The notes under the pieces were generated by a model, which saw only the letters and a program-made list of their open reading frames with translations, did no database searches and was not told the origin of the DNA. From NCBI GenBank assembly GCA_964603455.1, contig CAZRVL010000025.1, positions 1-26,743 on the forward strand: a stretch of 26,743 bases of DNA, in the 5' to 3' direction. A program made the translations under genes and the position numbers. The number at the start of each line of letters is the position of its first letter. The first letter of the stretch is position 1. The DNA comes from Flemingiibacterium sp964603455 (GTDB taxonomy: Bacteria; Bacillota; Clostridia; Oscillospirales; CAG-272). Positions 16,483 to 24,698 of the stretch are shown piece by piece.

Positions 16483-18656
16483 TACTTATAATCGCCGAAA
16501 AGCCCTCACTGGCGCGGAATATCGCCGCCGCTCTGGGCGACAGGCAAAGAAATCAAAACGGCTTCATAACGGTCGGAGACTACATCGTTACCTGGGCATT
16601 CGGGCATCTTTTCGGACTCTGTGACATAGAGCATTATGCTCCGAATCCCGACAAACACTGGAGCATGAAGAATATCCCATGCTTTCCCGAAAGATTCGAA
16701 TACACTATCAGGCAGAGCCGCGGAGATAACGGTGTTGAGAAGCAGTTCAATATCATAAAAACGCTGTGCAGGCGTGATGATGTCGATACGATAGTGAATG
16801 CCGGAGACTCGGACAGAGAGGGAGAGATAATCGTTCGTACCTGTATTCTCAAGGCATTCGAGGTCGATGAGCTTTCAAATATAAGCAAACGGCTTTGCCG
16901 CCTTTGGCTTCCTGATCAAACTCCAGAGACGATACGCGCCGCCGTTGCCGAGCTTCGCGGCGAGAATGAGTTCGATAAGCTTGCCGATGAGGGCTATGCG
17001 CGCACATATATTGATTGGCTTTACGGAGTGAATCTGACGCGGTATGCGACCCTGAAAAGCGGAACTCTGTTGAGGGTCGGGCGCGTGATAGTGCCGATAG
17101 TCAAGGCGGTATATGACCGCGATATGTCGATACGGAATTTTGTGCCGGAAAAATATCTGGCACTTTCCTCCAAAGCTCAGACGAAGGGCGAGGTGATCGA
17201 GCTTAATTCGAAATTGAAATTCGGAATCGATCAGCTCACCGATGCACAGAAGAAATGCGATGAGTACAATTCGCTCGGCGCAGTCGTAATATCCGTCAAG
17301 CGCAAAAAGGACAAGCTGAATCCCGGAAAGCTCTGGTCGCTTACCAAATTGCAGAGCTTTCTCGGAAAGAAATTCAAAATGTCGATGCCCGAAAGTCTTG
17401 AAATATTACAGGGACTTTACGAGAAGGGCTATGTCACCTATCCCAGAACGAATTCCGAATATCTTGCGACTGCCGAAAAGGATAAGGTAAAAAAGATAAT
17501 TGCGGCGGTCGGAGGACTTGGCTATCCGGTCAAATTCAAGGACAATAAGTCGATATTCGATGACAGCAAGATCGAATCGCATTCGGCATTGACTCCAACG
17601 ACTAAAATGCCCGACAAAACCAAGCTCTCGCCCGATGAGGTCAAGGTATACGGTGCGATAATGCGGAGATTTGCAGCGGTATTCTGTGCCGAGGACTGCA
17701 TTGCCGATAAGACCGAGCTTTTGATAAGAGTCGGACAGACGCCCGAACACGGTGAGGATTTCACGCTTAAGGGCATGGTCATAGTCGAGCCTGGATGGAC
17801 GAAATACGATGACTATACGGCAAAGGACAAGGTACTTCCGAAGGTATCCGAGGGAGACAGGATAAACATAAGCTTCAAGCCGATAGAAAAGGAGACCACT
17901 CCGCCAAAGCATTACACGATAGAGACTTTGAACAACTATCTGAAAAATCCCTTCCGCGATGAGCTTTCGAAGCCATCCGAGGATGATACAGAGGAATACC
18001 GTGCGATATTCGAGGGAATCGAGCTCGGAACCGAGGCTACACGTACTTCGATAATCGACAATGCCAAAAAGAGCGGATACATCGCGCTCAAGAAGGATGT
18101 CTACACGATACTTCCGGGCGGTGAATATCTCATCGAATCGCTTTCGCGGATGAAGATCGGAATGGACAAGTACAAAACTGCAGAACTGGGCAAGGCTCTT
18201 AAGCGTGTTTACCGCGGTGAGTCAACGATAAAGGATGCGACCGAGCTTGCTTGTCGAGAGATCGCTGAGGTATTTGAGAATCCGAATGAGGATGGATTTG
18301 CCGGGGATATTATCGGAAAATGCCCGATTTGCGGTGCTGATTTTGAGCGCGGACGATATGGCTATCAATGCAGAAATTGGCGCGGCGGCTGCAAATTTCA
18401 TATCAGTTCGCCGTTACTCGGAAAGGTAATCTCTGTCGAGACTGCCAAAAAGCTCATAGAGACCGGAATTACCGATGTCATAGACGGCTTTCTTTCCAAG
18501 AAGGGAACCTTCTTCTCTGCAAGGCTGCGTATAAGCGATGGAAAGGCAGTTTTCGATTTTGACGGTATAGCACGGACGGTGCGATCCGAAAATGAAAGCT
18601 GTGAAAAGTCGTGCGGACTCATACCCGGAATACCTGTGGACGATACGTTTCAATAA
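16479..18656 (+). CDS. topB: DNA topoisomerase III (type IA)
   Basis: A 725-residue type IA topoisomerase, which passes single strands to decatenate or relax DNA. The toprim domain begins MILIIAEKPSLARN with Glu7, and the acidic DSDREGE is at residues 110-116. Catalytic Tyr321 is in GYVTYPRTNSEYL, close to Tyr328 of E. coli TopB. The C-terminal region has a zinc-ribbon-like CPIC...CRNWRGGC motif typical of Firmicutes TopB proteins. The ATG at 16479 overlaps the AEC stop by 4 bases; a longer frame upstream passes through the N gap and is not coding. TopB also occurs on integrative elements, but no other mobile-element gene is nearby, so a chromosomal housekeeping copy is likely. Confidence 0.93.
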   Translation: MILIIAEKPSLARNIAAALGDRQRNQNGFITVGDYIVTWAFGHLFGLCDIEHYAPNPDKHWSMKNIPCFPERFEYTIRQSRGDNGVEKQFNIIKTLCRRDDVDTIVNAGDSDREGEIIVRTCILKAFEVDELSNISKRLCRLWLPDQTPETIRAAVAELRGENEFDKLADEGYARTYIDWLYGVNLTRYATLKSGTLLRVGRVIVPIVKAVYDRDMSIRNFVPEKYLALSSKAQTKGEVIELNSKLKFGIDQLTDAQKKCDEYNSLGAVVISVKRKKDKLNPGKLWSLTKLQSFLGKKFKMSMPESLEILQGLYEKGYVTYPRTNSEYLATAEKDKVKKIIAAVGGLGYPVKFKDNKSIFDDSKIESHSALTPTTKMPDKTKLSPDEVKVYGAIMRRFAAVFCAEDCIADKTELLIRVGQTPEHGEDFTLKGMVIVEPGWTKYDDYTAKDKVLPKVSEGDRINISFKPIEKETTPPKHYTIETLNNYLKNPFRDELSKPSEDDTEEYRAIFEGIELGTEATRTSIIDNAKKSGYIALKKDVYTILPGGEYLIESLSRMKIGMDKYKTAELGKALKRVYRGESTIKDATELACREIAEVFENPNEDGFAGDIIGKCPICGADFERGRYGYQCRNWRGGCKFHISSPLLGKVISVETAKKLIETGITDVIDGFLSKKGTFFSARLRISDGKAVFDFDGIARTVRSENESCEKSCGLIPGIPVDDTFQ

Positions 18657-18711
18657 TATTTCTATTTGTGAGACAATGCCAAAACGAAGATGACCGAAAG
18701 GAAACGCAAAA

Positions 18712-19359
18712 ATGCGAAAGTATGAACATATTTTATTTGACCTTGACGGAACTATTACCGATCCGTGCAGCGGAATAACGCGCTCGGTGCAGTATGCGCT
18801 GTCAAAATTCGGAATAAAAGCCGAATGCTCGGAGCTTTTGAATTTTATAGGTCCTCCGCTCTACGATTCGTTCCCCGAATACTACGGCTTTTCGAGGGAG
18901 CAGACCTTAGAGGCGGTCAAATACTACCGCGAATTTTACGATGAGCAGGGTGCGATATTCGATCTTAAGATCTGTGACGGGATAGTCGAGCTGCTCGAAA
19001 AGCTCTATTCGAATGGGCTTGATCTGTTAGTTGCGACCGCTAAACCGCGTGTCATGGCAGAGCGCATACTCGAAAGATTCGGTCTTGCGAAATATTTTAG
19101 CGCGGTATACGGCTGTGAGCTTGACGGAACGCGCTCCAAAAAGGAAGAGGTCATCGAGTGGGCGATAAAGAAAAGTGGCATAGATCCGTCACGCTCGATA
19201 ATGATCGGCGACCGTATGCACGATATTGTAGGAGCGCATTTAAACAATATGCCTGTTATAGGTGTGCTTTGGGGCTACGGAGATCGCGAGGAATTTGAAT
19301 TTTACAAGGCTGATCTCATTGTCGAGAATACTTCAGAGCTTGAAAAGTTTCTTTTATGA
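18712..19359 (+). CDS. HAD family hydrolase (phosphoglycolate phosphatase-like)
   Basis: A 215-residue haloacid dehalogenase-type phosphatase. Motif I is DLDGT with nucleophile Asp10 and Asp12; motif II is the Thr in VATAKPR; motif III/IV is IGDRMHDIVGA with Asp167 and Asp171. The helical cap between residues about 15 and 85 is the type found in Gph/PgmB-like enzymes. Candidate substrates are small phosphorylated metabolites such as phosphoglycolate or nucleotides; sequence does not decide. ACCGAAAGGAA (18693-18703) is the binding site. A strong terminator follows 12 bases after the stop, so this gene likely ends a transcript. Confidence 0.88.
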   Translation: MRKYEHILFDLDGTITDPCSGITRSVQYALSKFGIKAECSELLNFIGPPLYDSFPEYYGFSREQTLEAVKYYREFYDEQGAIFDLKICDGIVELLEKLYSNGLDLLVATAKPRVMAERILERFGLAKYFSAVYGCELDGTRSKKEEVIEWAIKKSGIDPSRSIMIGDRMHDIVGAHLNNMPVIGVLWGYGDREEFEFYKADLIVENTSELEKFLL

Positions 19360-19371
19360 ATAGAATATACC

Positions 19372-19404
19372 TTCCGCGGATAAACTATCTGCGGAAATTT
19401 TTTT
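19372..19404 (+). terminator. Strong Rho-independent terminator after the HAD gene
   Basis: TTCCGC (19372-19377) pairs with GCGGAA (19391-19396), extended by a G-T wobble and GATA/TATC to an 11-bp stem with a 3-base loop, then seven T (19398-19404). The spoVAC start codon lies only 19 bases beyond. Confidence 0.9.
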
Positions 19405-19422
19405 GCTTTCGGAGGAAGCTTT

Positions 19423-19869
19423 ATGGATATGGATGATAAAACATATAAAAAATATGCCGACAAGCGCGCAAAAAAGTCGGCTCTCGCATCAGACTGCGCG
19501 AAGGCATTTCTTGTCGGTGGTATCATCTGCTGCATCGGACAGGGGCTTTCGGATATTTACGGAATGCTTGGGCTGAGTGAAGAAAATGTGAAGTCGCTCG
19601 TTCCGGTCACGTTGATATTCTCAGCAGCGCTTTTGACCGGGCTAAATGTGTTTGACAAGCTCGCGAAATTCGCAGGGGCGGGAACGCTCGTGCCGATAAC
19701 CGGCTTTGCGAATGCGGTCGTGTCTCCTGCGCTCGACACAAAGGCTGAGGGCTTCGTTTTGGGAGTCGGTGCGAAAATATTCACGATAGCAGGTCCGGTA
19801 ATATTATACGGAACTCTGGCTTCGGCTCTGTACGGAGTGATATTCTATATTTGTGAAAGGGTGATCTGA
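19423..19869 (+). CDS. spoVAC: Stage V sporulation protein AC
   Basis: A 148-residue SpoVAC, an inner-membrane spore protein of the channel that takes up and releases dipicolinic acid (the family protein behaves as a mechanosensitive channel). The charged N terminus (KKYADKRAKKSALASDCAKAF) is followed by several hydrophobic segments, with the family motif FDKLAKFAGAGTLVPITGFANAV split across about residues 77-99. GGAGGAAG gives a strong binding site. It is the first gene of spoVAC-spoVAD-spoVAE and shares one base with the next start. Sigma-G control is expected from the family, but I cannot place a convincing promoter in the 18 bases after the upstream terminator. Confidence 0.95.
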   Translation: MDMDDKTYKKYADKRAKKSALASDCAKAFLVGGIICCIGQGLSDIYGMLGLSEENVKSLVPVTLIFSAALLTGLNVFDKLAKFAGAGTLVPITGFANAVVSPALDTKAEGFVLGVGAKIFTIAGPVILYGTLASALYGVIFYICERVI

Positions 19870-20870
19870 TGACACAGAGAGGGATAATCGAGCTTAAAAG
19901 TCGTCCGTCGATAATTTCGGTCGGCAATGCGGTCGGAAAAAAGGAGCATGAAGGGGCGCTCGGAGGATACTTTCCGTTTTGGGATGAGAATGATACGTTC
20001 GGGATGAAGACTTGGGAGCAGTCAGAGAGCGAGATGCAGAGGATAGTGTTGAATCGTGCGCTCGACATGGGCGGATTAAAAATATGCGATATTGATGCGG
20101 TGTTTGCCGGTGACCTGATGAATCAATGCACATCGAGCGGATACGGTCTGGCGAATTTCGATGTGCCGTTCTTCGGGCTGTACGGCGCGTGTTCAACTAT
20201 CGCAGAGGGGCTTATGTTGGCGGCGATGCTTGTCGATTCGGGTAAATTCAGGCGTGCGGCGGCGGTGACTTCATCGCACAACTGCTCGGCTGAACGGCAG
20301 TTCAGATTTCCGCTCGAATACGGCGGTCAGCGTCCTCAGACGGCGCAATGGACTGTGACGGGAGCAGGCGCATTTATCATCGGATATGGTGAAAAAAAGC
20401 CGAAAATAGCAGATGTTCTGCCGGGGCGGGTCACGGACAAGGGAATTTGCGATGCGAACAACATGGGAGCGGCTATGGCACCTGCGGCAGTCGATACGCT
20501 GAAAAGGTATTTTGAAGAGTCGGGAAAACGTCCGAAGGATTTTTCGGCGATATTCACAGGCGATCTCGGAGCGGAGGGCAGCGGAATATTGACTGATTTT
20601 CTGCTCGGCGAGGGCTATGACATTTCGGATGTCCACAACGACTGCGGACTTATGATATATGACCGTGAGGGGCAGGATGTGCATTCGGGCGGTTCGGGCT
20701 GCGGCTGCTCGGCGGCGGTGTTGTCGGGATATATTTTTGAAAAAATGATGTGCGGTGAGCTTCGTGACATATTGTTTGTTGCAACAGGTGCGCTGATGAG
20801 TCCGTCAAGCGTTCAGCAGGGTCTTACGATACCCGGAATAGCTCATCTTCTGCATATATCTATGCTTTAA
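19869..20870 (+). CDS. spoVAD: Stage V sporulation protein AD
   Basis: A 333-residue SpoVAD, a thiolase/KAS III-fold protein that binds dipicolinic acid on the spore inner membrane and works with the SpoVAC and SpoVAE membrane proteins. Conserved stretches include KTWEQSESEM, FAGDLMNQC, FFGLYGACSTIAEGLMLA (the region of the ketosynthase-like active site) and HSGGSGCGCSA. Its length is close to the family's roughly 335 residues. The start overlaps the spoVAC TGA by one base (TGATG). spoVAE follows 11 bases downstream. Confidence 0.95.
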   Translation: MTQRGIIELKSRPSIISVGNAVGKKEHEGALGGYFPFWDENDTFGMKTWEQSESEMQRIVLNRALDMGGLKICDIDAVFAGDLMNQCTSSGYGLANFDVPFFGLYGACSTIAEGLMLAAMLVDSGKFRRAAAVTSSHNCSAERQFRFPLEYGGQRPQTAQWTVTGAGAFIIGYGEKKPKIADVLPGRVTDKGICDANNMGAAMAPAAVDTLKRYFEESGKRPKDFSAIFTGDLGAEGSGILTDFLLGEGYDISDVHNDCGLMIYDREGQDVHSGGSGCGCSAAVLSGYIFEKMMCGELRDILFVATGALMSPSSVQQGLTIPGIAHLLHISML

Positions 20871-20881
20871 GGGGTGGAAAA

Positions 20882-21238
20882 ATGGATTATATTTGGGCGT
20901 TTGCGGTCGGCGGAGCTCTATGCCTGATCGCACAGCTGCTGATAGACAAAACGAAGCTGACTCCGGCGCGGATATTGGTATTGTATGTTGTCTCCGGTGT
21001 GGTCTTGACAGGAATAGGCGGTTACGACCGCGTAGTCGAATTTGCAGGGGCGGGGGCTACCGTGCCGCTGGTCGGCTTCGGCTATTCACTGGCGAAGGGC
21101 GTTGAAAAGGCGGTGACTGAGAGAGGGCTTATCGGTGCGCTCAGCGGCGGACTTACTGCGACTTCTGCTGGTATAGCCGCGGCATTATGCTCGGCATTCG
21201 TCATCTCAGCCTGCTTTAAAGGAAAACCGAAGGGCTGA
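20882..21238 (+). CDS. spoVAE: Stage V sporulation protein AE (SpoVAEb type)
   Basis: A 118-residue polytopic membrane protein of the SpoVAE (AEb) family, the third part of the minimal spoVAC-D-E set found in Clostridia. The motif DRVVEFAGAGATVPLVGFG closely parallels the FAGAGTLVPITGF motif of SpoVAC, reflecting the shared fold of the two channel proteins. A GGGGTGG-containing site (20870-20877) precedes the ATG. The spoVAA, spoVAB and spoVAF genes of Bacillus are not present, as is normal in this class. Confidence 0.93.
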   Translation: MDYIWAFAVGGALCLIAQLLIDKTKLTPARILVLYVVSGVVLTGIGGYDRVVEFAGAGATVPLVGFGYSLAKGVEKAVTERGLIGALSGGLTATSAGIAAALCSAFVISACFKGKPKG

Positions 21239-21286
21239 AAATCGGTGCTAAATTTTTGCGGCTTTGTAAAATATTTTTGAATCGGC

Positions 21287-21315
21287 TTGACTTATTTTTA
21301 AATTTAATATATAAT
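21287..21315 (+). promoter_or_regulatory. Sigma-A promoter of the ABC exporter gene
   Basis: TTGACT (21287-21292), a 17-base A/T-rich spacer and TATAAT (21310-21315), close to consensus at both elements. It shows that the exporter is transcribed separately from the spoVA genes. Confidence 0.8.
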
Positions 21316-21349
21316 ATATGTAATATATAAAAATAAGGAAGTAAAAATA

Positions 21350-23071
21350 ATGTTGAAACGCTTTTTTTCGTATTACAAGCCGTATAAGCTGCTGTTCGCG
21401 TCGGATATGCTCGCGTCGCTGTTTATTTCGCTCATCGGCATCGTTTACCCGATGATAACCCGAAAAATGCTAAATGAGCTTATCCCGAACCGTGAATATC
21501 GACTGATCGTCATATTCGGTCTCGGACTTTTGGGAGTTTATCTGATACGTATGTTCCTCAACTATTTCGTACAGTATTACGGACACGTCATGGGGGTCAG
21601 AATGCAGGCTGCGATGAGATCGGATATGTTTTCCCACCTCGAAAAGCTGCCGTATGGATATTACGATGACCACGAGACCGGTAAGATAATGTCGAGAATG
21701 ACGAACGATCTTATGGACATATCCGAATTGGCGCACCACGGCCCTGAGAACGTGATAATCTCGGCTGTGTCGATCATAGTTTCGTTCGTATACCTTTCGA
21801 GGATAAATATCTGGCTCACGCTCATAATCTTTGTATGTGTGCCTTTTCTGCTTCTTATCGCATTCACTTTGAGAAAGAAAATGCGTGCGGCATTCAAAAA
21901 ATCCCGCGAATCTATCGCTGTTATAAATGCCGCACTCGAATCGAGCATCGGCGGTATCCGCGTGACGAAGGCATTCACGAATGCGGAGCGTGAGCAGGAG
22001 AAGTTCGAGCTCGGCAACCATGAATTTGTCGAGGCGAGACGTGCCGCATACAAAGCGATGGGACAGTTCCATGCCGGCACATCGTTCATAACCGATATTT
22101 TCAATGTTGTCATACTGATAGCAGGCGGTCTGTTTTTGTATGCCGGACATATCGAGCTCGGTGACTATTCGGCATTCATAGTGTCGGTAAACCTTTTTGT
22201 CAGCCCGGTCATGACGCTTATAAACTTCATGGAGCAATATCAGAACGGTGTCACCGGCTTTGAACGCTTTGTCGAGATACTCGATGCAGAGCCTGAAAAG
22301 GACAAGGACGGCGCGGCCGAGGTCGGAAAGCTTTCTGGCGAGATCGAATTTAAGAATGTTTCGTTCGCTTATTCCGATTCGAAGGAGGTCATAAGAAATA
22401 TCGATCTTCATATCGAAAAGGGAAAGACCTTTGCACTTGTCGGTCCGTCCGGCGGCGGAAAGACCACGATATGTCATCTTATACCGCATTTCTACAATAT
22501 CGATTCGGGTGAGATACTTATCGACAAAAAGAATATCGATTCGATAAAGCTCGATTCGCTCAGACGCAATATCGGTATCGTTCAGCAGGATATATATCTC
22601 TTCAATGCAAGCATTCGCGAGAATATCCTCTACGGAAGGCTCGATGCGACAGATGAAGAGGTATACGAGGCCGCAAAGCGTGCGAATATACACGATTACA
22701 TAATGTCGCTGCCGAACGGCTATGAGACTCAGATCGGCGAGCGCGGTGTCAAGCTTTCGGGCGGTCAGAAGCAGCGTCTTTCGATCGCACGTGTATTCTT
22801 AAAAGACCCCTCGATACTCATTCTCGATGAAGCGACCAGTGCGCTCGACAACACGACCGAGATACTAATTCAGAGATCGCTCGATGAGCTTTGCAAGGGA
22901 CGCACGACTCTCGTTGTCGCTCACCGTCTTTCGACGATAAAGAATGCCGATGAGATCGCTGTCATTTCGGACGGACAGATCATAGAAAAGGGCACGCACG
23001 ATGAGCTTTTGGCTGCTGACGGCGTATATGCAAAGCTTTATCGCGAACAGTTCCGCGGTCAAGATTGTTAA
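21350..23071 (+). CDS. ABC exporter, fused permease and ATPase (half-transporter)
   Basis: A 573-residue type IV ABC exporter half-transporter acting as a dimer in the inner membrane. The N-terminal region (about residues 1-310) has six transmembrane helices and the MTNDLMDISEL coupling segment. The ATPase has Walker A GPSGGGKT (365-372), signature LSGGQ (469-473), Walker B ending in Asp493-Glu494 (LDEATSALD) and a switch His in VAHRLSTI. All catalytic residues are intact. A lone homodimer-type gene with its own promoter fits an MsbA/BmrA-like drug or lipid exporter; an adjacent partner gene is not present. AAGGAAG precedes the ATG at 21350. Confidence 0.93.
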   Translation: MLKRFFSYYKPYKLLFASDMLASLFISLIGIVYPMITRKMLNELIPNREYRLIVIFGLGLLGVYLIRMFLNYFVQYYGHVMGVRMQAAMRSDMFSHLEKLPYGYYDDHETGKIMSRMTNDLMDISELAHHGPENVIISAVSIIVSFVYLSRINIWLTLIIFVCVPFLLLIAFTLRKKMRAAFKKSRESIAVINAALESSIGGIRVTKAFTNAEREQEKFELGNHEFVEARRAAYKAMGQFHAGTSFITDIFNVVILIAGGLFLYAGHIELGDYSAFIVSVNLFVSPVMTLINFMEQYQNGVTGFERFVEILDAEPEKDKDGAAEVGKLSGEIEFKNVSFAYSDSKEVIRNIDLHIEKGKTFALVGPSGGGKTTICHLIPHFYNIDSGEILIDKKNIDSIKLDSLRRNIGIVQQDIYLFNASIRENILYGRLDATDEEVYEAAKRANIHDYIMSLPNGYETQIGERGVKLSGGQKQRLSIARVFLKDPSILILDEATSALDNTTEILIQRSLDELCKGRTTLVVAHRLSTIKNADEIAVISDGQIIEKGTHDELLAADGVYAKLYREQFRGQDC

Positions 23072-23128
23072 AATTTGAGCAAACTGTGTCTCAATAGGGA
23101 AAAATAGGAAAATATTTTTCATAACCTA

Positions 23129-23157
23129 TTGATTTAACTGATAAAGTGTGATATAAT
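23129..23157 (+). promoter_or_regulatory. Sigma-A promoter of the ATP synthase operon
   Basis: TTGATT (23129-23134), a 17-base spacer and TATAAT (23152-23157). The expected start is about 23164. An inverted repeat AATAGG (23103-23108) / CCTATT (23125-23130) overlaps the -35 and could be an operator or chance. Confidence 0.78.
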
Positions 23158-23163
23158 AATATT

Positions 23164-23247
23164 TCAAGGAGAGGTCTTCGGGTATTACCGAAGACCTCGA
23201 ACCGAACTGATCAAATACCGCTCCAACGGGGCAGAAAGGATGCTCAT
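23164..23247 (+). promoter_or_regulatory. Structured 5' leader of the ATP synthase operon
   Basis: The predicted transcript starts near 23164 and almost at once forms a perfect 11-bp stem, GAGGTCTTCGG (23171-23181) / CCGAAGACCTC (23188-23198), with a 6-base loop and no T-run after it. Downstream, GCTCC (23220-23224) can pair with GGGGC (23228-23232), followed by the 17-base element (23228-23244) shared with the gerW leader. That element includes the ribosome binding site AGAAAGGA. An ATG inside it (23239) opens a three-codon frame whose TGA overlaps the atpI ATG. Confidence 0.55.
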
Positions 23248-23628
23248 ATGAAGGTCGATCAAACTGTCAAACGCGAAACTAAATATATTGCATTTGTTGC
23301 GCTGCTTCTCAGCGTCGTTATGGAGATCGTTTTTGTCCTGTTCGGAAGATGGGACTATACTGTCCTGCTCGGAAATCTCCTCGGCGCATCTGTTGCGGTG
23401 CTTAACTTTTTTTTGATGGGTCTTACCGTGCAAGGAGCGGTGGAGCTTGAGGAAAAAGAGGCGAAGGAAAGAATGAAGCTGTCGATGACCTTAAGGAATC
23501 TTATGCTCATGGCGGCGGCTGTGCTTGGTCTTTTGCTGCCCTGCTTCAATGCGGTCGCTGCGATAATCCCGCTGTTTTTCGTAAGGATAGCGGTGGCGCT
23601 GAGACCGATATTTATTAAAGATGAATAA
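23248..23628 (+). CDS. atpI: ATP synthase subunit I (AtpI/UncI-like)
   Basis: A 126-residue membrane protein with about four hydrophobic helices (for example IAFVALLLSVVMEIVFVLFG and LLGASVAVLNFFLMGL) and a charged mid-segment (ELEEKEAKERMK). Size, topology and position directly before atpB match AtpI-like proteins, proposed to assist c-ring assembly or ion supply. Sequence conservation in this family is low, so the call rests largely on context. AGAAAGGA lies 7 bases before the ATG. Confidence 0.75.
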   Translation: MKVDQTVKRETKYIAFVALLLSVVMEIVFVLFGRWDYTVLLGNLLGASVAVLNFFLMGLTVQGAVELEEKEAKERMKLSMTLRNLMLMAAAVLGLLLPCFNAVAAIIPLFFVRIAVALRPIFIKDE

Positions 23629-23783
23629 GGCGGATGAATTTCCGCCGTGCGCGAAGGCAATTGCTTTTGTGCTTTTAACGGGTAAAGGCATTTTTGTCTG
23701 CTCGTCGGAAGGCTCTTTTTATAAAGAGCTGCCGAAATTGATTTTTCACAGCTAGTCTGGCTTCAAGGAGGTGAATCACGAAT
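23629..23783 (+). other. 155-base intercistronic region with two hairpins between atpI and atpB
   Basis: GGCGGA (23629-23634) pairs with TCCGCC (23641-23646) immediately after the atpI stop. A second, longer hairpin has TCGG/CCGA (23705-23708, 23732-23735) outside GCTCTTT/AAAGAGC (23712-23718, 23723-23729) with a TTAT loop, followed by a T-rich run (AATTGATTTTT). A very strong AGGAGG (23766-23771) then precedes atpB by 12 bases. The second hairpin could attenuate transcription or mark an RNA processing site. No reading frame here looks coding. Confidence 0.5.
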
Positions 23784-24677
23784 ATGAATAAAAGGGATCG
23801 CCGTTTTGTACTTATCGATCGGCTCTATCTCGCTTTGGCTGTTCTGCCGCTTGTCTTCGGAATGGTATTGAAGGTGCTCACGACTCCCGCCTCGGAGGGA
23901 ATGGATATTTCCGGTGCAAGGATATATTTTACTGTCCCGATGCCTATCCAAGACCTTCCGATAACCGAATCTCAGGTCAATTCATGGCTCGTCATGCTGA
24001 CCATATTTTGGATATGCCGCTGGCTCGTCCACGGTATTTCGGAAAAGGCGGATACGAAGCGTCAGCTCGTCTGTGAGTGGATAGTCGAAAAGACCGATGG
24101 ACTCATTGCCGAAAATATGGGCGAGAAGTATTTCTCACATTTCGGACCGTTTATCGCGGCTATAATGTCGCTTTCGGCTTTTTCAAGTCTTATCACGCTG
24201 ATAGGACTTTACACGCCGACTTCGGATTTGAATGTCGTTGGTGGTTGGGCTGCCGTTGTATTTGTTCTCATTACCTACTACAAGAACAAATGCGGATTTG
24301 TACATTACCTTAAGAGCTTTGCCGATCCGGCACTGCTTACTCCGCTCAATGTCATCAGCGAGATAGCTACCCCGGTCTCGATGGCTTTCCGTCATTACGG
24401 CAACGTTTTGTCGGGCTCGGTCATTTCTGTACTGCTCGCGGCGGCTCTGAGAGGACTCTCGTCAATGCTCATCGGATGGCTTCCGGGCGTGCTTGGCAGC
24501 TTCCCACTCCTGCAGATCGGTATTCCGGCTGTTTTGTCGATATATTTCGATGTATTCAGCGGACTTTTGCAGGCATTCATTTTCGCTATGCTGACGATGC
24601 TCTATATCGGCAGCGGATTCCCGGCAGATGACTGGGAAATTTTACAGATGAAAAAACAAAAAGCCACATCAAATTAA
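23784..24677 (+). CDS. atpB: ATP synthase F0 subunit a
   Basis: A 297-residue subunit a, the stator channel protein of F-type ATP synthase in the inner membrane. The essential arginine is Arg203 in SMAFRHYGNVLSG, matching the SLGLRLFGN segment around Arg210 of E. coli. The C-terminal helices (DVFSGLLQAFIFAMLTMLYI) correspond to the conserved 'q.fiF..L..iYi' pattern. The protein is longer at the N terminus than many bacterial versions, with an extra periplasmic-side segment (GMDISGARIYFTVPMPIQDL). It follows a hairpin-containing spacer and has a strong but distant AGGAGG site. Confidence 0.93.
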   Translation: MNKRDRRFVLIDRLYLALAVLPLVFGMVLKVLTTPASEGMDISGARIYFTVPMPIQDLPITESQVNSWLVMLTIFWICRWLVHGISEKADTKRQLVCEWIVEKTDGLIAENMGEKYFSHFGPFIAAIMSLSAFSSLITLIGLYTPTSDLNVVGGWAAVVFVLITYYKNKCGFVHYLKSFADPALLTPLNVISEIATPVSMAFRHYGNVLSGSVISVLLAAALRGLSSMLIGWLPGVLGSFPLLQIGIPAVLSIYFDVFSGLLQAFIFAMLTMLYIGSGFPADDWEILQMKKQKATSN

Positions 24678-24698
24678 TTTTTTCGGAGGAAAACAAAA

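Noticed and set aside
16479..18656. topB as the sign of an integrative conjugative element
   Set aside because: No relaxase, type IV secretion, integrase or attachment-site repeat is seen, and composition does not differ from its neighbours.
21470..22693. A 407-codon open frame on the minus strand inside the ABC exporter gene
   Set aside because: It mirrors a complete ABC exporter with all motifs, and the translation has no recognisable domain.
23075..23094. TTGAG/CTCAA inverted repeat after the ABC exporter as a terminator
   Set aside because: Only five A/T-rich pairs, a 10-base loop and no T-run.
23239..23250. A three-codon leader frame (ATG CTC ATA TGA) overlapping the atpI start
   Set aside because: The ATG is part of the purine-rich binding site. 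A frame this short occurs easily by chance and the first ATG has no clear site of its own.
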